Of a stretch of 22,930 nt of DNA, positions 1 to 6,918 are shown piece by piece (the stretch's first letter is position 1; every line of letters starts with the position of its first letter). Under the pieces are notes generated by a model. The model searched no databases. It was not told the DNA's origin and saw only the letters and a program-made list of their open reading frames with translations. The stretch lies in contig JAEWHB010000007.1 in NCBI GenBank assembly GCA_023388015.1, positions 1 to 22,930 on the forward strand. The letters are read 5' to 3'. The position numbers and the translations under genes were made by a program. This DNA is from Bacteroidota bacterium. Its GTDB lineage: Bacteria > Bacteroidota > Bacteroidia > Flavobacteriales > Weeksellaceae.

Positions 1-767
1 GACTTGCCGCTTTTCTGCTGGATATAGTTTTTATTTGGGTTTATATCTGGGCGATGTCTTCCACTTTTTACCGCATTTTCGGAGTGGACGCAGGTGTTTT
101 TGAAGATTCCGGTTTGTACAATGATTCCAATGTATTTCTCGACATCTTGTTCACGATCTTACTTTTTCCCGCTCTTTTTTATTCGCTCTGGACCGAAACT
201 CTTTTCAACGGACAGACTTTGGGGAAACTGATTTGTAAAATCAAAGTCGTAAAACTCAATGGATACCGCGCCGGATTTACCGAATATTTTACACGCTGGG
301 CTTTCAGGCTCATCGACTTCTGGACAGGAAGTTTTATGTTGCTTTTCTTTATTCCGATTTTCGGAGAAGAAACAGCAGTTATTCTCGCTGGAATGCTTTT
401 GATGATGTCCGGACTGGTGGCCTTTTTTCTGATTATCAGAACCAAAAACGCCCAAAGACTCGGCGATATCGTAGCCGGGACTACCGTTTTGAAACTTCGG
501 GAAAAACATTCCATCGACATCACGATTCTCGAAGAAATAAAGGAAACCTATGTGCCGCGCTACAGTCAGGTTATGCGCCTTACCGACAACGATGCCCGCA
601 TCATCAAAGATACATTTGTCATCGCACGAAAGAACCGTGATTACACCACATTAAAACGCCTTCGTAATAAACTTGAAAATGTCATGGATGTCAAAGCCGA
701 TCAGTCCGATGTGGAATTTATCGACACCGTAATGAAAGATTTTAATTATTATACGCAGAAGCTTTGA
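1..767 (+). CDS. RDD family membrane protein, 5'-truncated at the window edge
   Basis: The reading frame is open from base 3, upstream of the first ATG at 54, and already encodes a hydrophobic segment (LAAFLLDIVFIWVYIW) there, so the gene begins outside the window. The visible part has the RDD-family layout: a first membrane helix carrying the conserved Asp, a second helix followed by GQTLGKLICKIKVVKLNG, a third helix pair, and the closing motif AQRLGDIVAGTTVL. About 85 hydrophilic residues follow, forming a probable cytoplasmic tail. RDD proteins are small polytopic inner-membrane proteins; some have been linked to ion or proton exchange, but the substrate here cannot be told. The stop TGA (765-767) lies at the start of the composite repeat at 764-845. 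Family assignment is firm, function is not. Confidence 0.85.
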   Translation, partial: LAAFLLDIVFIWVYIWAMSSTFYRIFGVDAGVFEDSGLYNDSNVFLDILFTILLFPALFYSLWTETLFNGQTLGKLICKIKVVKLNGYRAGFTEYFTRWAFRLIDFWTGSFMLLFFIPIFGEETAVILAGMLLMMSGLVAFFLIIRTKNAQRLGDIVAGTTVLKLREKHSIDITILEEIKETYVPRYSQVMRLTDNDARIIKDTFVIARKNRDYTTLKRLRNKLENVMDVKADQSDVEFIDTVMKDFNYYTQKL

Positions 768-845
768 GTGGTTGTGTGATTGAGTGGTTGAACTTTAAAC
801 CTGAAACCTTAAACTTGAAACCTCAAACATTAAACTTGAAAGCTG
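764..845 (+). repeat. Composite octamer/heptamer intergenic repeat, copy 1
   Basis: Bases 764-789 hold an 8-bp periodic array (TTGAGTGG, TTGTGTGA, TTGAGTGG, then TTGAAC), in which the 11-mer TTGAGTGGTTG recurs exactly 16 bp apart. From 790 a 7-bp array takes over: GAACTTT, AAACCTG, AAACCTT, AAACTTG, AAACCTC, AAACATT, AAACTTG, AAAGCTG, all in register. The array runs into a 10-bp palindrome GCTGCGCAGC (842-851). The same arrangement, octamers then heptamers, recurs in the same orientation at 19162-19356. Function unknown. Confidence 0.85.
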
Positions 846-872
846 CGCAGCAGTTCTTCAAAATCCCTAAAT

Positions 873-1520
873 TTGACAAAAAATAACGCATTGTATTTAG
901 ACGAATTAAAAGATAAATTAGAAAACTACGAATCTGAACTTCCCGGAATTGAAGCCCAACTTCGGCTTTCACCACCTTATCGGGAAAATTATGATTTAGA
1001 AGAAATCAAAAAGACAAATCCGCGTATTGCCGCCGTTATGATTCTTTTGTATGAAAATGAAGAAGGCGAAATAGAATTTCCGGTGACGCTTCGTCATACC
1101 TACGAAGGCGTTCATTCCAACCAGTTTTCGCTTCCCGGTGGTGCCTTTGAGCCCGAAGACATCAATCTTTCCTATACCGCGTTGCGCGAAACGGTGGAAG
1201 AACTCGGGGTGGAAGAAGACAATATTGAAATCATCGGTCAGTTAACCGAATTATACATTCCGCCAAGTAATTTCCTGGTTTATCCTTTCATTGCGCTTCA
1301 TCATGGTTCTCCTGAATTTTTACCAGACGACAATGAAGTTGCCGAAATTGTTCCGCTTAATCTGGAAGCCTTTATGGCAGCTCAACCGATTACTTTTGAA
1401 AGAAAATTCTCGGAATACTTGGTGGATATTCCGGGTTATGAATTGGGTGAAGATGCCTATATATGGGGTGCGACCGCAATGATTTTAAGTGAATTCGGTG
1501 CATTGATGGAAAAACTTTAA
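873..1520 (+). CDS. Nudix hydrolase, CoA pyrophosphatase (NudL) type
   Basis: The 215-residue protein carries a Nudix box at about residues 89-113 (GG, E94, then RETVEELGV from 105) that binds the catalytic metal. It is preceded by LRHTYEGVHSNQFSLPGG (73-90), a close match to the signature of the CoA-pyrophosphatase branch (LR-x-H-x-GQ-x-x-FPGG). Two extra residues between Glu and the RE pair also fit that branch. The expected reaction is hydrolysis of CoA or its derivatives to 3',5'-ADP and 4'-phosphopantetheine in the cytoplasm. The start is uncertain: no ATG is available before residue 56. TTG at 873 is used here, but TTG at 891 is also possible, and the 873 TTG is part of TAAATTTG (868-875), which resembles a Bacteroidota -7 promoter element. 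It may be cotranscribed with the acyltransferase 30 bp downstream. Confidence 0.87.
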   Translation: MTKNNALYLDELKDKLENYESELPGIEAQLRLSPPYRENYDLEEIKKTNPRIAAVMILLYENEEGEIEFPVTLRHTYEGVHSNQFSLPGGAFEPEDINLSYTALRETVEELGVEEDNIEIIGQLTELYIPPSNFLVYPFIALHHGSPEFLPDDNEVAEIVPLNLEAFMAAQPITFERKFSEYLVDIPGYELGEDAYIWGATAMILSEFGALMEKL

Positions 1521-1550
1521 ATTTGCAGTTCAAATAACTACGAATCAGTA

Positions 1551-2366
1551 ATGGCGAAACAAAAAGCAGTAAAGAAAAATGTGTACAGAGATGCTTTCGG
1601 CCACTTGTATTTTCTCAAAAGGTCATTGATTTTCCTCTTTGGCGCATTTACCTATAACCGCTACAACGGTTACAACAAACTCAGAGTATCAGGAACTAAA
1701 CACCTTGTTGATTTACCGAATTCAAATGTTTTATTCGTTTCCAATCACCAGACTTATTTTGCCGATGTATTTGCGATGTACCACGTTTTCTGCAGTGTGA
1801 AAAACGGATTTGTCGATACCATCAAAAATCCGGTTTATCTTCTGAATCCCAAAACCGATTTCTATTATATTGCGGCAGAAGAAACCATGAAAAATAATTT
1901 TCTGACGAAATTATTTGCTTACACAGGCGCTATCATGGTGAAAAGAACTTGGCGTGATGCCGGAAAAAATATAAACCGTAAAGTTGATATTTCTGAAATA
2001 ACCAATATTGAGAAAGCTCTGGAAAACGGCTGGGTGGTAACTTTCCCGCAGGGAACAACCACTGCTTTTGCTCCGGGAAGACGAGGAACTGCACTTTTGG
2101 TAAAGAAAACCCAACCCATTGTAGTACCGGTTGTGATTGACGGATTCCGCAGGGCTTTTGACAAAAAAGGACTGAAACTCAAAAAAACAGGCGTAAAGGC
2201 AACCATGCGTTTCAAGGAACCTTTACACTTTGATTTCGAAAATGAAGATTACGATGCCATCATGAAAAAAATTATGGACGCAATCGAACAATCACCTGAA
2301 TTCCTGAAAGTGAAAACCATTGAAGAAATCAAAGAAGACCGCGAGCCTCAGGATTTTTTCAGTTAA
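1551..2366 (+). CDS. PlsC-like 1-acyl-glycerol-3-phosphate acyltransferase family protein
   Basis: This 271-residue protein has the order of blocks of the PlsC/LPLAT family. An N-terminal hydrophobic stretch (about 25-34) is followed by SNHQTYFAD at 64-72 (the acyltransferase His/Asp block), FPQGTT at 165-170 in place of the usual FPEGT(R), and PIVVPVVIDGFRRAF at 189-203. Proteins of this family move an acyl group from acyl-ACP or acyl-CoA to lysophosphatidic acid or a related acceptor at the inner membrane. Two departures stand out: five rather than four residues separate His66 from Asp72, and the Glu of FPEG is Gln167. The acceptor may therefore not be lysophosphatidic acid. It lies 30 bp after the Nudix gene and 42 bp before the Mur ligase, so a shared transcript is plausible. 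Confidence 0.8.
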   Translation: MAKQKAVKKNVYRDAFGHLYFLKRSLIFLFGAFTYNRYNGYNKLRVSGTKHLVDLPNSNVLFVSNHQTYFADVFAMYHVFCSVKNGFVDTIKNPVYLLNPKTDFYYIAAEETMKNNFLTKLFAYTGAIMVKRTWRDAGKNINRKVDISEITNIEKALENGWVVTFPQGTTTAFAPGRRGTALLVKKTQPIVVPVVIDGFRRAFDKKGLKLKKTGVKATMRFKEPLHFDFENEDYDAIMKKIMDAIEQSPEFLKVKTIEEIKEDREPQDFFS

Positions 2367-2408
2367 AAGATGTTAGATTCCGAATTTCTAAAGACGAAAA
2401 ATTAAATT

Positions 2409-3758
2409 ATGCAAAAAGTTCATTTCATTGCGATAGGAGGTAGCGCTATGCACAATCTGGCCATCGCGCTTCACGAAAAAGGATATAAAGTAAGCGGTTC
2501 TGACGATGCCATTTTTGAGCCTTCGGCAAGCCGACTTAAACAACGCGGACTTTTGCCCGAAGAAACCGGATGGTTCCCTGAAAAAATCACCGAAGATCTC
2601 GATGCAGTTATCCTCGGAATGCATGCACATGCCGATAATCCCGAAATGTTACGCGCACAGGAACTCGGACTGAAAATTTATTCTTATCCCGAATATTTAT
2701 ACGAACAGTCAAAAGACAAAACGCGTGTGGTCATTGCCGGTTCGCATGGTAAAACTTCCATTACTTCCATGATTCTTCATGTCTTGCATTACCACGGAAA
2801 AGAAGTGGATTATATGGTCGGGGCACAGCTGGAAGGTTTTGATGTGATGGTAAAACTGACCGAAGAAAACGATTTCATGGTGATGGAAGGCGACGAATAC
2901 CTTTCTTCAGCACTTGACAGAAGACCGAAAATTTTATTGTACCAGCCCAATATCGCGCTCATCAGCGGGATCGCCTGGGACCACGTAAACGTATTCCCGA
3001 CTTTTGAGAATTATGTCCATCAGTTTGAATTATTTGTGGATTCCATTACGCCCGGCGGTGCTTTGATTTATAATTCCGAAGATGAAACTTTGGTAAAGGT
3101 TGTGGAAGAAAACCAAAAAGCACTGAAGAAATTTCCTTATTCCACGCCCGATTTCAGCATTGACAATGGCGTGACTTATCTTTCGACTGAAGAAGGTCCG
3201 GTTCCATTGGAAATATTTGGGCAGCACAACCTCAATAATCTGGAAGGAGCAAGGCTCATCTGTAATCAGCTCGGCGTGATGGACGATGATTTCTACGAAG
3301 CCATTCAGACTTTCAAAGGCGCTTCCAAGCGTTTGGAACTCATCAACCGAACACCCGGATTTGTGGCTTATAAAGATTTCGCCCATGCACCCAGCAAAGT
3401 GATTTCTACAACCAATGCTGTAAAAGAACAGTTTCCCGACAAACAACTCATCGCCTGTCTGGAACTGCATACTTATTCCAGCCTCAACCCGAAATTTTTG
3501 TCGGAATACAAAGGTGCGTTGGATAAAGCCGACGAAAAAATTGTTTATTATAATCCCGAAGCACTGAAAATCAAAAGAATGGATTATATCTCACCTTCCG
3601 ATATTCAAGAGGCATTTGGCGATTCCAATATCAAAGTCTTTACTTCTTCGGAAGAACTAAAATCTTTCTTGGATCAAACCGACAAATCAGGTAAAGTCTT
3701 TCTGATGATGAGTTCAGCCAATTTCGGAGGAATTGATTTGAAAGAAGTCCTTAGGTGA
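2409..3758 (+). CDS. mpl: Mur ligase family protein, Mpl-like (UDP-MurNAc:tripeptide ligase)
   Basis: The 449-residue protein has the three-domain plan of Mur ligases. A Rossmann-like N-terminus (HFIAIGGSAMHNLAIAL, then SGSDD and EPSASRL) resembles MurC and Mpl. The ATP P-loop is GSHGKTSIT at 111-119. The central block EGDEY (160-164) leads into ISGIAWDHVNVFPT (185-198), which carries the DH pair that helps bind metal and ATP. The C-terminal domain contains KDFAHAPSK, the His/Lys region found in the family. Mpl reattaches recovered murein tripeptide to UDP-MurNAc in the cytoplasm for peptidoglycan recycling; the N-terminal wording and overall length fit Mpl better than MurC. Ligand specificity cannot be proved from motifs, so the symbol is provisional. 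It ends the plus-strand group and faces the convergent secreted-protein block. Confidence 0.8.
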   Translation: MQKVHFIAIGGSAMHNLAIALHEKGYKVSGSDDAIFEPSASRLKQRGLLPEETGWFPEKITEDLDAVILGMHAHADNPEMLRAQELGLKIYSYPEYLYEQSKDKTRVVIAGSHGKTSITSMILHVLHYHGKEVDYMVGAQLEGFDVMVKLTEENDFMVMEGDEYLSSALDRRPKILLYQPNIALISGIAWDHVNVFPTFENYVHQFELFVDSITPGGALIYNSEDETLVKVVEENQKALKKFPYSTPDFSIDNGVTYLSTEEGPVPLEIFGQHNLNNLEGARLICNQLGVMDDDFYEAIQTFKGASKRLELINRTPGFVAYKDFAHAPSKVISTTNAVKEQFPDKQLIACLELHTYSSLNPKFLSEYKGALDKADEKIVYYNPEALKIKRMDYISPSDIQEAFGDSNIKVFTSSEELKSFLDQTDKSGKVFLMMSSANFGGIDLKEVLR

Positions 3759-3872
3759 TTTTTAATCAGAAGAAGAAATTAGAGAATTCGAAAATTATCT
3801 TTTAATAAAAGACTTTTATATCAGATTAGAATTTAAAATTTCGTTATCGGAAAAACCTTTCTTTAAGCAAGT

Positions 3873-3892
3873 AAAAAGAGCCCGAAGGCTCT
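3873..3892 (-). terminator. Rho-independent terminator for the three-paralogue unit
   Basis: AGAGCC (3877-3882) and GGCTCT (3887-3892) form a perfect 6-bp stem with a 4-nt loop. Read on the minus strand the loop is TTCG, a very stable tetraloop, and the stem is followed by five T (3877-3873). It lies about 50 bp downstream of the stop of the last paralogue and between convergent genes. The plus-strand side lacks a T run, so it serves mainly the minus-strand transcript. Confidence 0.85.
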
Positions 3893-3939
3893 CCATTTTA
3901 TGAATAAATATTGCAGGTAAAATTCAATGCCTTTTTGAA

Positions 3940-4719
3940 TTAATATTTTTCCAGCGTATATACGTTCAAGGTTGATTGCGCCATACTGGAACTCAAAGTG
4001 GCTGTGTTAAGCGCTTTCCCGATTCCGAGTCTGATGGATCCTCCAATGTTTCGTTTGATACAAGCGGTTTTGATGGTGTATTCGCCCGGTGGAAGGTTTT
4101 CAATGGTGGTATTCATATTGAACATTTTATAGGAAGAAGCCGGCGCGATCATCACATCGGTACGCACTCCTTTCAATCTGAAAATTGTTTTATCGGCCGG
4201 ATTATCATTAATAAAAAATCCACAACCAAAACTTGCGAGCAATGTTCCCGAACCACCCATGATTTGGGTTACGGTTTGAAGGTGAAGATTGATTTTGTTT
4301 TGGGTTTTATAAATTGTCACGGAATTGGAAAGTCCCGGAAATTCTGTCCATCCCACCGATGCGTTTAAAGGGTCATTCATATTATACGGATTGGCATCTC
4401 CGGCAGAAGAAGATGTAAATTCTTGTCCTACGGTATCTGCAAAGGAATCCATATTGGTCAGAGAAAAACTTTCACCCATTCCGGCAGGAAGTCGAATGGT
4501 GGTCCATTCGGGTTTTTCATCGGGTCCATTTGAAGTTATAAATTGCCCGGCAGTTCCCGGCTCAGGCGTTTCGCCCAGATGTATGGCATTTGAAACATTT
4601 AGATCTCCCGCAACATCAAGGGTAGTCTGCGGATTTTCGGTTCCAATTCCTACTTCTTGTGCATTTAATTGAAAGGTAAAAAGAATTGTAAAAGCAGATA
4701 ATTTATTGAGGTATTTCAT
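3940..4719 (-). CDS. Secreted protein, third member of a tandem paralogous trio
   Basis: The protein has 259 residues with a Sec signal peptide (about 1-20, cleavage before QEVGIG) and the N-terminal module VGIGTENPQTTLDVAG that is common in exported Flavobacteriia proteins. A ~190-residue body is shared with the two upstream genes. Landmarks are a GQ-x(2)-TS segment with EW, a D-x-(V/T)-G-x-x-F block, W-x-x-(F/I)-x-GL before a strand ending NKI, a CG-x-FF segment, and PPGEYTIKTAC near residue 215. No T9SS C-terminal sorting domain is present, so the final location (periplasm, outer membrane surface or medium) is unknown. It is the last gene of the unit, 22 bp after the preceding gene and just before the terminator at 3873-3892. 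No function is recognised. Confidence 0.85.
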   Translation of the reverse strand: MKYLNKLSAFTILFTFQLNAQEVGIGTENPQTTLDVAGDLNVSNAIHLGETPEPGTAGQFITSNGPDEKPEWTTIRLPAGMGESFSLTNMDSFADTVGQEFTSSSAGDANPYNMNDPLNASVGWTEFPGLSNSVTIYKTQNKINLHLQTVTQIMGGSGTLLASFGCGFFINDNPADKTIFRLKGVRTDVMIAPASSYKMFNMNTTIENLPPGEYTIKTACIKRNIGGSIRLGIGKALNTATLSSSMAQSTLNVYTLEKY

Positions 4720-4741
4720 TTTTTCTAAATTTTAAGGTTGA

Positions 4742-5530
4742 TTATTCGGTTATGTCCACATAAGTATCGGGAATTTCATAAACTTCCACTTTCAAAGAAG
4801 ATTTGGCCACGAAATCATTGATATTGTCTTCCAAGCTTTGACCTACAGTAAATCCGCCGGTATAATTCAGGTTCTGAACTCTTGCGCAAGCCACTTTTAC
4901 CTGGTGCTCTCCTTCTGTCAACTGGTCTGCAATATTCACCATCAAAAAAGTGGCAAAAGCATGGTTGGCAGAAGCTCTTTTGGCGGTAGCAACTCGCACG
5001 CCTTGCAGTTTATTGTCCACGAAGACACCGCATGCAAAATCTACTCCGGTATCTGTTCCCATTCCGTCAAGTTGTACGACGGCTTCATAGGTTATGTAAA
5101 TCTTATTGGTTTCACTGTAAACCTCGAAGGGTTGAGTGAGTCCCGTTATGGTTTTCCATCCGGTCATCGCGCTGATATCGGTTCCTCTTGTATAAAGTTG
5201 CACTCCAGTAGCTTCTCCACTTGAGAAAGATAGTCCTGTTTGGTCAAAAAAGGCATTGGTATAAATCAGATAGAAATCTCCGGCGTTGATTCGTGGGACG
5301 TTCAGGCTTTTCCACATGGGCGCCTCGCCATTTCCTGCCGAAACTAAAACTTGTCCCGGTGCACCCGGGTTTCCCAATTCAATGTCAGAGCCTCCGGCAT
5401 AAATTTTATCGCGTACGGTCATTTCTCCGTTCACATCCAAAAGAGTTTGGGGGGATGTAGTTCCAATTCCTACCTGCGCAAAAGTAGCGGTCAGGAGTAA
5501 GCTAAATATAAACGATGTAAGTTTTTTCAT
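4742..5530 (-). CDS. Secreted protein, second member of a tandem paralogous trio
   Basis: The 262-residue product has a signal peptide of about 18 residues (cleavage before QVGIGT) followed by VGIGTTSPQTLLDVNG. It shares the body of both neighbours: PGAPGQVLVSAG then W-x-SL-x-VP, DQTGLSFSSG, W-x-x-I-x-GLTQPFEV with NKIYI, FACGVFVDN, and EGEHQVKVAC, ending in a short strand-forming tail (LKVEVYEIP). The pattern suggests a secreted beta-rich fold; the conserved Cys in FACG and the one in VKVAC could pair, which is inference. It is separated from the preceding paralogue by 9 bp and from the next by 22 bp, so all three are very probably one transcript. It has no sorting domain and no name-giving homologue that I recognise. 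Confidence 0.85.
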   Translation of the reverse strand: MKKLTSFIFSLLLTATFAQVGIGTTSPQTLLDVNGEMTVRDKIYAGGSDIELGNPGAPGQVLVSAGNGEAPMWKSLNVPRINAGDFYLIYTNAFFDQTGLSFSSGEATGVQLYTRGTDISAMTGWKTITGLTQPFEVYSETNKIYITYEAVVQLDGMGTDTGVDFACGVFVDNKLQGVRVATAKRASANHAFATFLMVNIADQLTEGEHQVKVACARVQNLNYTGGFTVGQSLEDNINDFVAKSSLKVEVYEIPDTYVDITE

Positions 5531-5539
5531 AATGTTTGA

Positions 5540-6334
5540 TTATTGGATGGTGTAAAATACTTTCTCGATGACATCTATTTTCAAAACGGATTGCATCATA
5601 AAGGCATTGGTTTCTGTATTTCCGCTTCCTTCAGAACTTCTTCCGATGGCGAGTCTGAGTGAATTGGTAGTGGTACTCATCTTTCGGCAGGCTACTTTGA
5701 CCTCGTAAGTCCCAACGGGAATGTCCAAAACAGTATAGGCCAAGGTGTAAAGTCCTTTGTTTTTTTGTTTGTCTTGAATAAGGTCTAACTGATCGGCGCG
5801 CAGGGCACGAAGCGTATTGTTGAAAAATGCAGCGCAAAGAAATTTAATGTTCTGGTTGGTGGAAGTGGTTCTGGAAGCTTCTACACCTGCCTGAAAAATA
5901 AGGGAGATTTTATTGTCCTCATTATTGACTTCTATGGGAGTAGTTAGGCCTGCAATCACCGTCCAGTTGCTAGCGTTGAAATCATCTTCAATTTCTGTGG
6001 TGGTTCCGCCGTTACCCGCACCTGTTGGAAATGAAATGCCAACCTGGTCAATTCTTGAATGTGAATTAATCAATTGAAATTGTCCGTCTTCCAAAAAAGG
6101 AACTTTCAAGCTTTTCCATTCAGCAGATGAATTGCTTCCCTGAGAAGTAATCGTTTGTCCGAATACGCCGGGATCTGCCGTTGTGGAAGCTGTTCCGCCT
6201 ACATTTAAGTCTTGCCGAAGCTGTAAAGACCCGTTAATGTCTAATTCTGTTTGAGGATTTTCGGTATTAATACCTACCTGAGCATTTACCCATGTACAAG
6301 ACATAAGCAATAGCATCACATAAAATGATTTCAT
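5540..6334 (-). CDS. Secreted protein, first member of a tandem paralogous trio
   Basis: This 264-residue protein is the promoter-proximal gene of the trio. A signal peptide (about 1-18, cleavage before QVGINT) is followed by VGINTENPQTELDING, then GQTITSQG, EWKSLKVPFLEDGQFQL, DQVGISFPTG, W-x-VIAGLTTPIEV with NKISL, FLCAAFFNN and VGTYEVKVACRKM, ending QSVLKIDVIEKV. These line up block by block with the two downstream genes, though most residues between blocks differ, so the duplications look old. The VGIGTxxPQTxLDVNG opening is also seen on repeat-rich fibre-like proteins of this phylum, which hints at a surface or structural part but proves nothing. A -7-like element sits about 75 bp upstream (6406-6413). 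Confidence 0.85.
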   Translation of the reverse strand: MKSFYVMLLLMSCTWVNAQVGINTENPQTELDINGSLQLRQDLNVGGTASTTADPGVFGQTITSQGSNSSAEWKSLKVPFLEDGQFQLINSHSRIDQVGISFPTGAGNGGTTTEIEDDFNASNWTVIAGLTTPIEVNNEDNKISLIFQAGVEASRTTSTNQNIKFLCAAFFNNTLRALRADQLDLIQDKQKNKGLYTLAYTVLDIPVGTYEVKVACRKMSTTTNSLRLAIGRSSEGSGNTETNAFMMQSVLKIDVIEKVFYTIQ

Positions 6335-6405
6335 GTAAAATAGTGTTTTGGTTGTTAAAAAATAGGTAGAATGGGATAGGTCTAACTGACGTCTCAGTAT
6401 GGGTG

Positions 6406-6413
6406 CAAAAGTA
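6406..6413 (-). promoter_or_regulatory. Candidate promoter -7 element of the trio operon
   Basis: Read on the minus strand this is TACTTTTG, an exact match to the Bacteroidota -7 consensus TAnnTTTG, 72 bp upstream of the first gene of the trio. A TTTG that could act as the -33 element lies at 6429-6432, but only 15 bp separate the two, shorter than the usual 17-23. A 7-bp inverted repeat (TTTAACT/AGTTAAA, 6456-6474) lies further upstream and could be an operator. No experimental support. Confidence 0.45.
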
Positions 6414-6554
6414 GACTGAATTAATCGACAAAGTCACATGATTCTTGTCAGTTTATTTAACTTTAACAGTTAAAATTTATCGCGAAGTTCCTTTGTAGGA
6501 GTGCATTGTAGGTTTAAATGCTCTGTAATGGGTTTTTCCGTATTTAGTCAATGT

Positions 6555-6578
6555 TAAAAAATACCAAGATTTAGGTAT
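6555..6578 (-). terminator. Candidate terminator after the first PID-CTERM-like gene
   Basis: ATACC (6561-6565) and GGTAT (6574-6578) form a 5-bp stem with an 8-nt loop. On the minus strand it is followed by a run of T complementary to 6556-6561. It lies about 50 bp beyond the stop of the gene at 6631-6915 and before the promoter region of the next unit. The stem is short and AT-rich, so this is a modest candidate. Confidence 0.4.
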
Positions 6579-6630
6579 ATGTTAATTCAAATAAATAGTT
6601 AATAAGGCTGTTTGATAATAAATATTTCGA

Positions 6631-6915
6631 TTATTTTGAAGGTTGTTGACTTTTTTTAAAGTGTGTGCAATAGTAACCCAGAGCGATTGCTGCCCCGACC
6701 AATATAATTTGCCATTCATTAATGGGAACTTCTCCAGGATTGGTTGGGTTTTCGAATTCATCATCGACCCCTCTAGAAATTTGACTAAAAGGAATGGATT
6801 CTCTTGTGTGACTGAAAAAACCTGTATTTGTTTCATCGGTAAACGAATCATTCTGGAAAAATTGTGCGTTTGAAAATCCAAAAACCAACAGCATAATAAG
6901 TGTAATTTGTCTCAT
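6631..6915 (-). CDS. Small PID-CTERM-like sorted protein, PIN variant
   Basis: This 94-residue protein has a signal peptide (1-17, cleavage before QFFQND), a short acidic/polar segment, then PTNPGEVPINEWQ and a ~18-residue hydrophobic helix (IILVGAAIALGYY). It ends in a Lys-bearing tail (HFKKSQQPSK). Motif, helix and basic end together form the tripartite plan of exosortase-type sorting tails. In Flavobacteriia such tails with a P-I-D motif are, to my recollection, described as PID-CTERM and linked to an XrtF-type exosortase. Here the motif reads P-I-N. The gene starts 3 bp after the stop of the large T9SS protein, so translation is probably coupled. It is paralogous to the gene at 10636-10905 (shared FGF-S/T-NAQFF at the signal peptide end). 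Its mature body is only ~35 residues, too small for an enzyme. Confidence 0.78.
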   Translation of the reverse strand: MRQITLIMLLVFGFSNAQFFQNDSFTDETNTGFFSHTRESIPFSQISRGVDDEFENPTNPGEVPINEWQIILVGAAIALGYYCTHFKKSQQPSK

Positions 6916-6918
6916 TGT

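Noticed and set aside
3030..3470. 146-codon open frame on the minus strand
   Set aside because: It lies wholly antisense to the well-supported Mur ligase and has no domain or plausible start context.
3976..4672. Two plus-strand open frames of 115-130 codons
   Set aside because: Both are antisense to the secreted paralogue at 3940-4719, whose signal peptide and family blocks are convincing.
3940..6334. Phage tail-fibre genes, because of the VGIGT-type opening
   Set aside because: Each protein has a Sec signal peptide and no phage structural, lysis or integrase gene is near.
6582..6881. 99-codon minus-strand frame overlapping the small sorted protein
   Set aside because: It lacks a signal peptide and family features, while the other frame (6631-6915) has a clear paralogue at 10636-10905.
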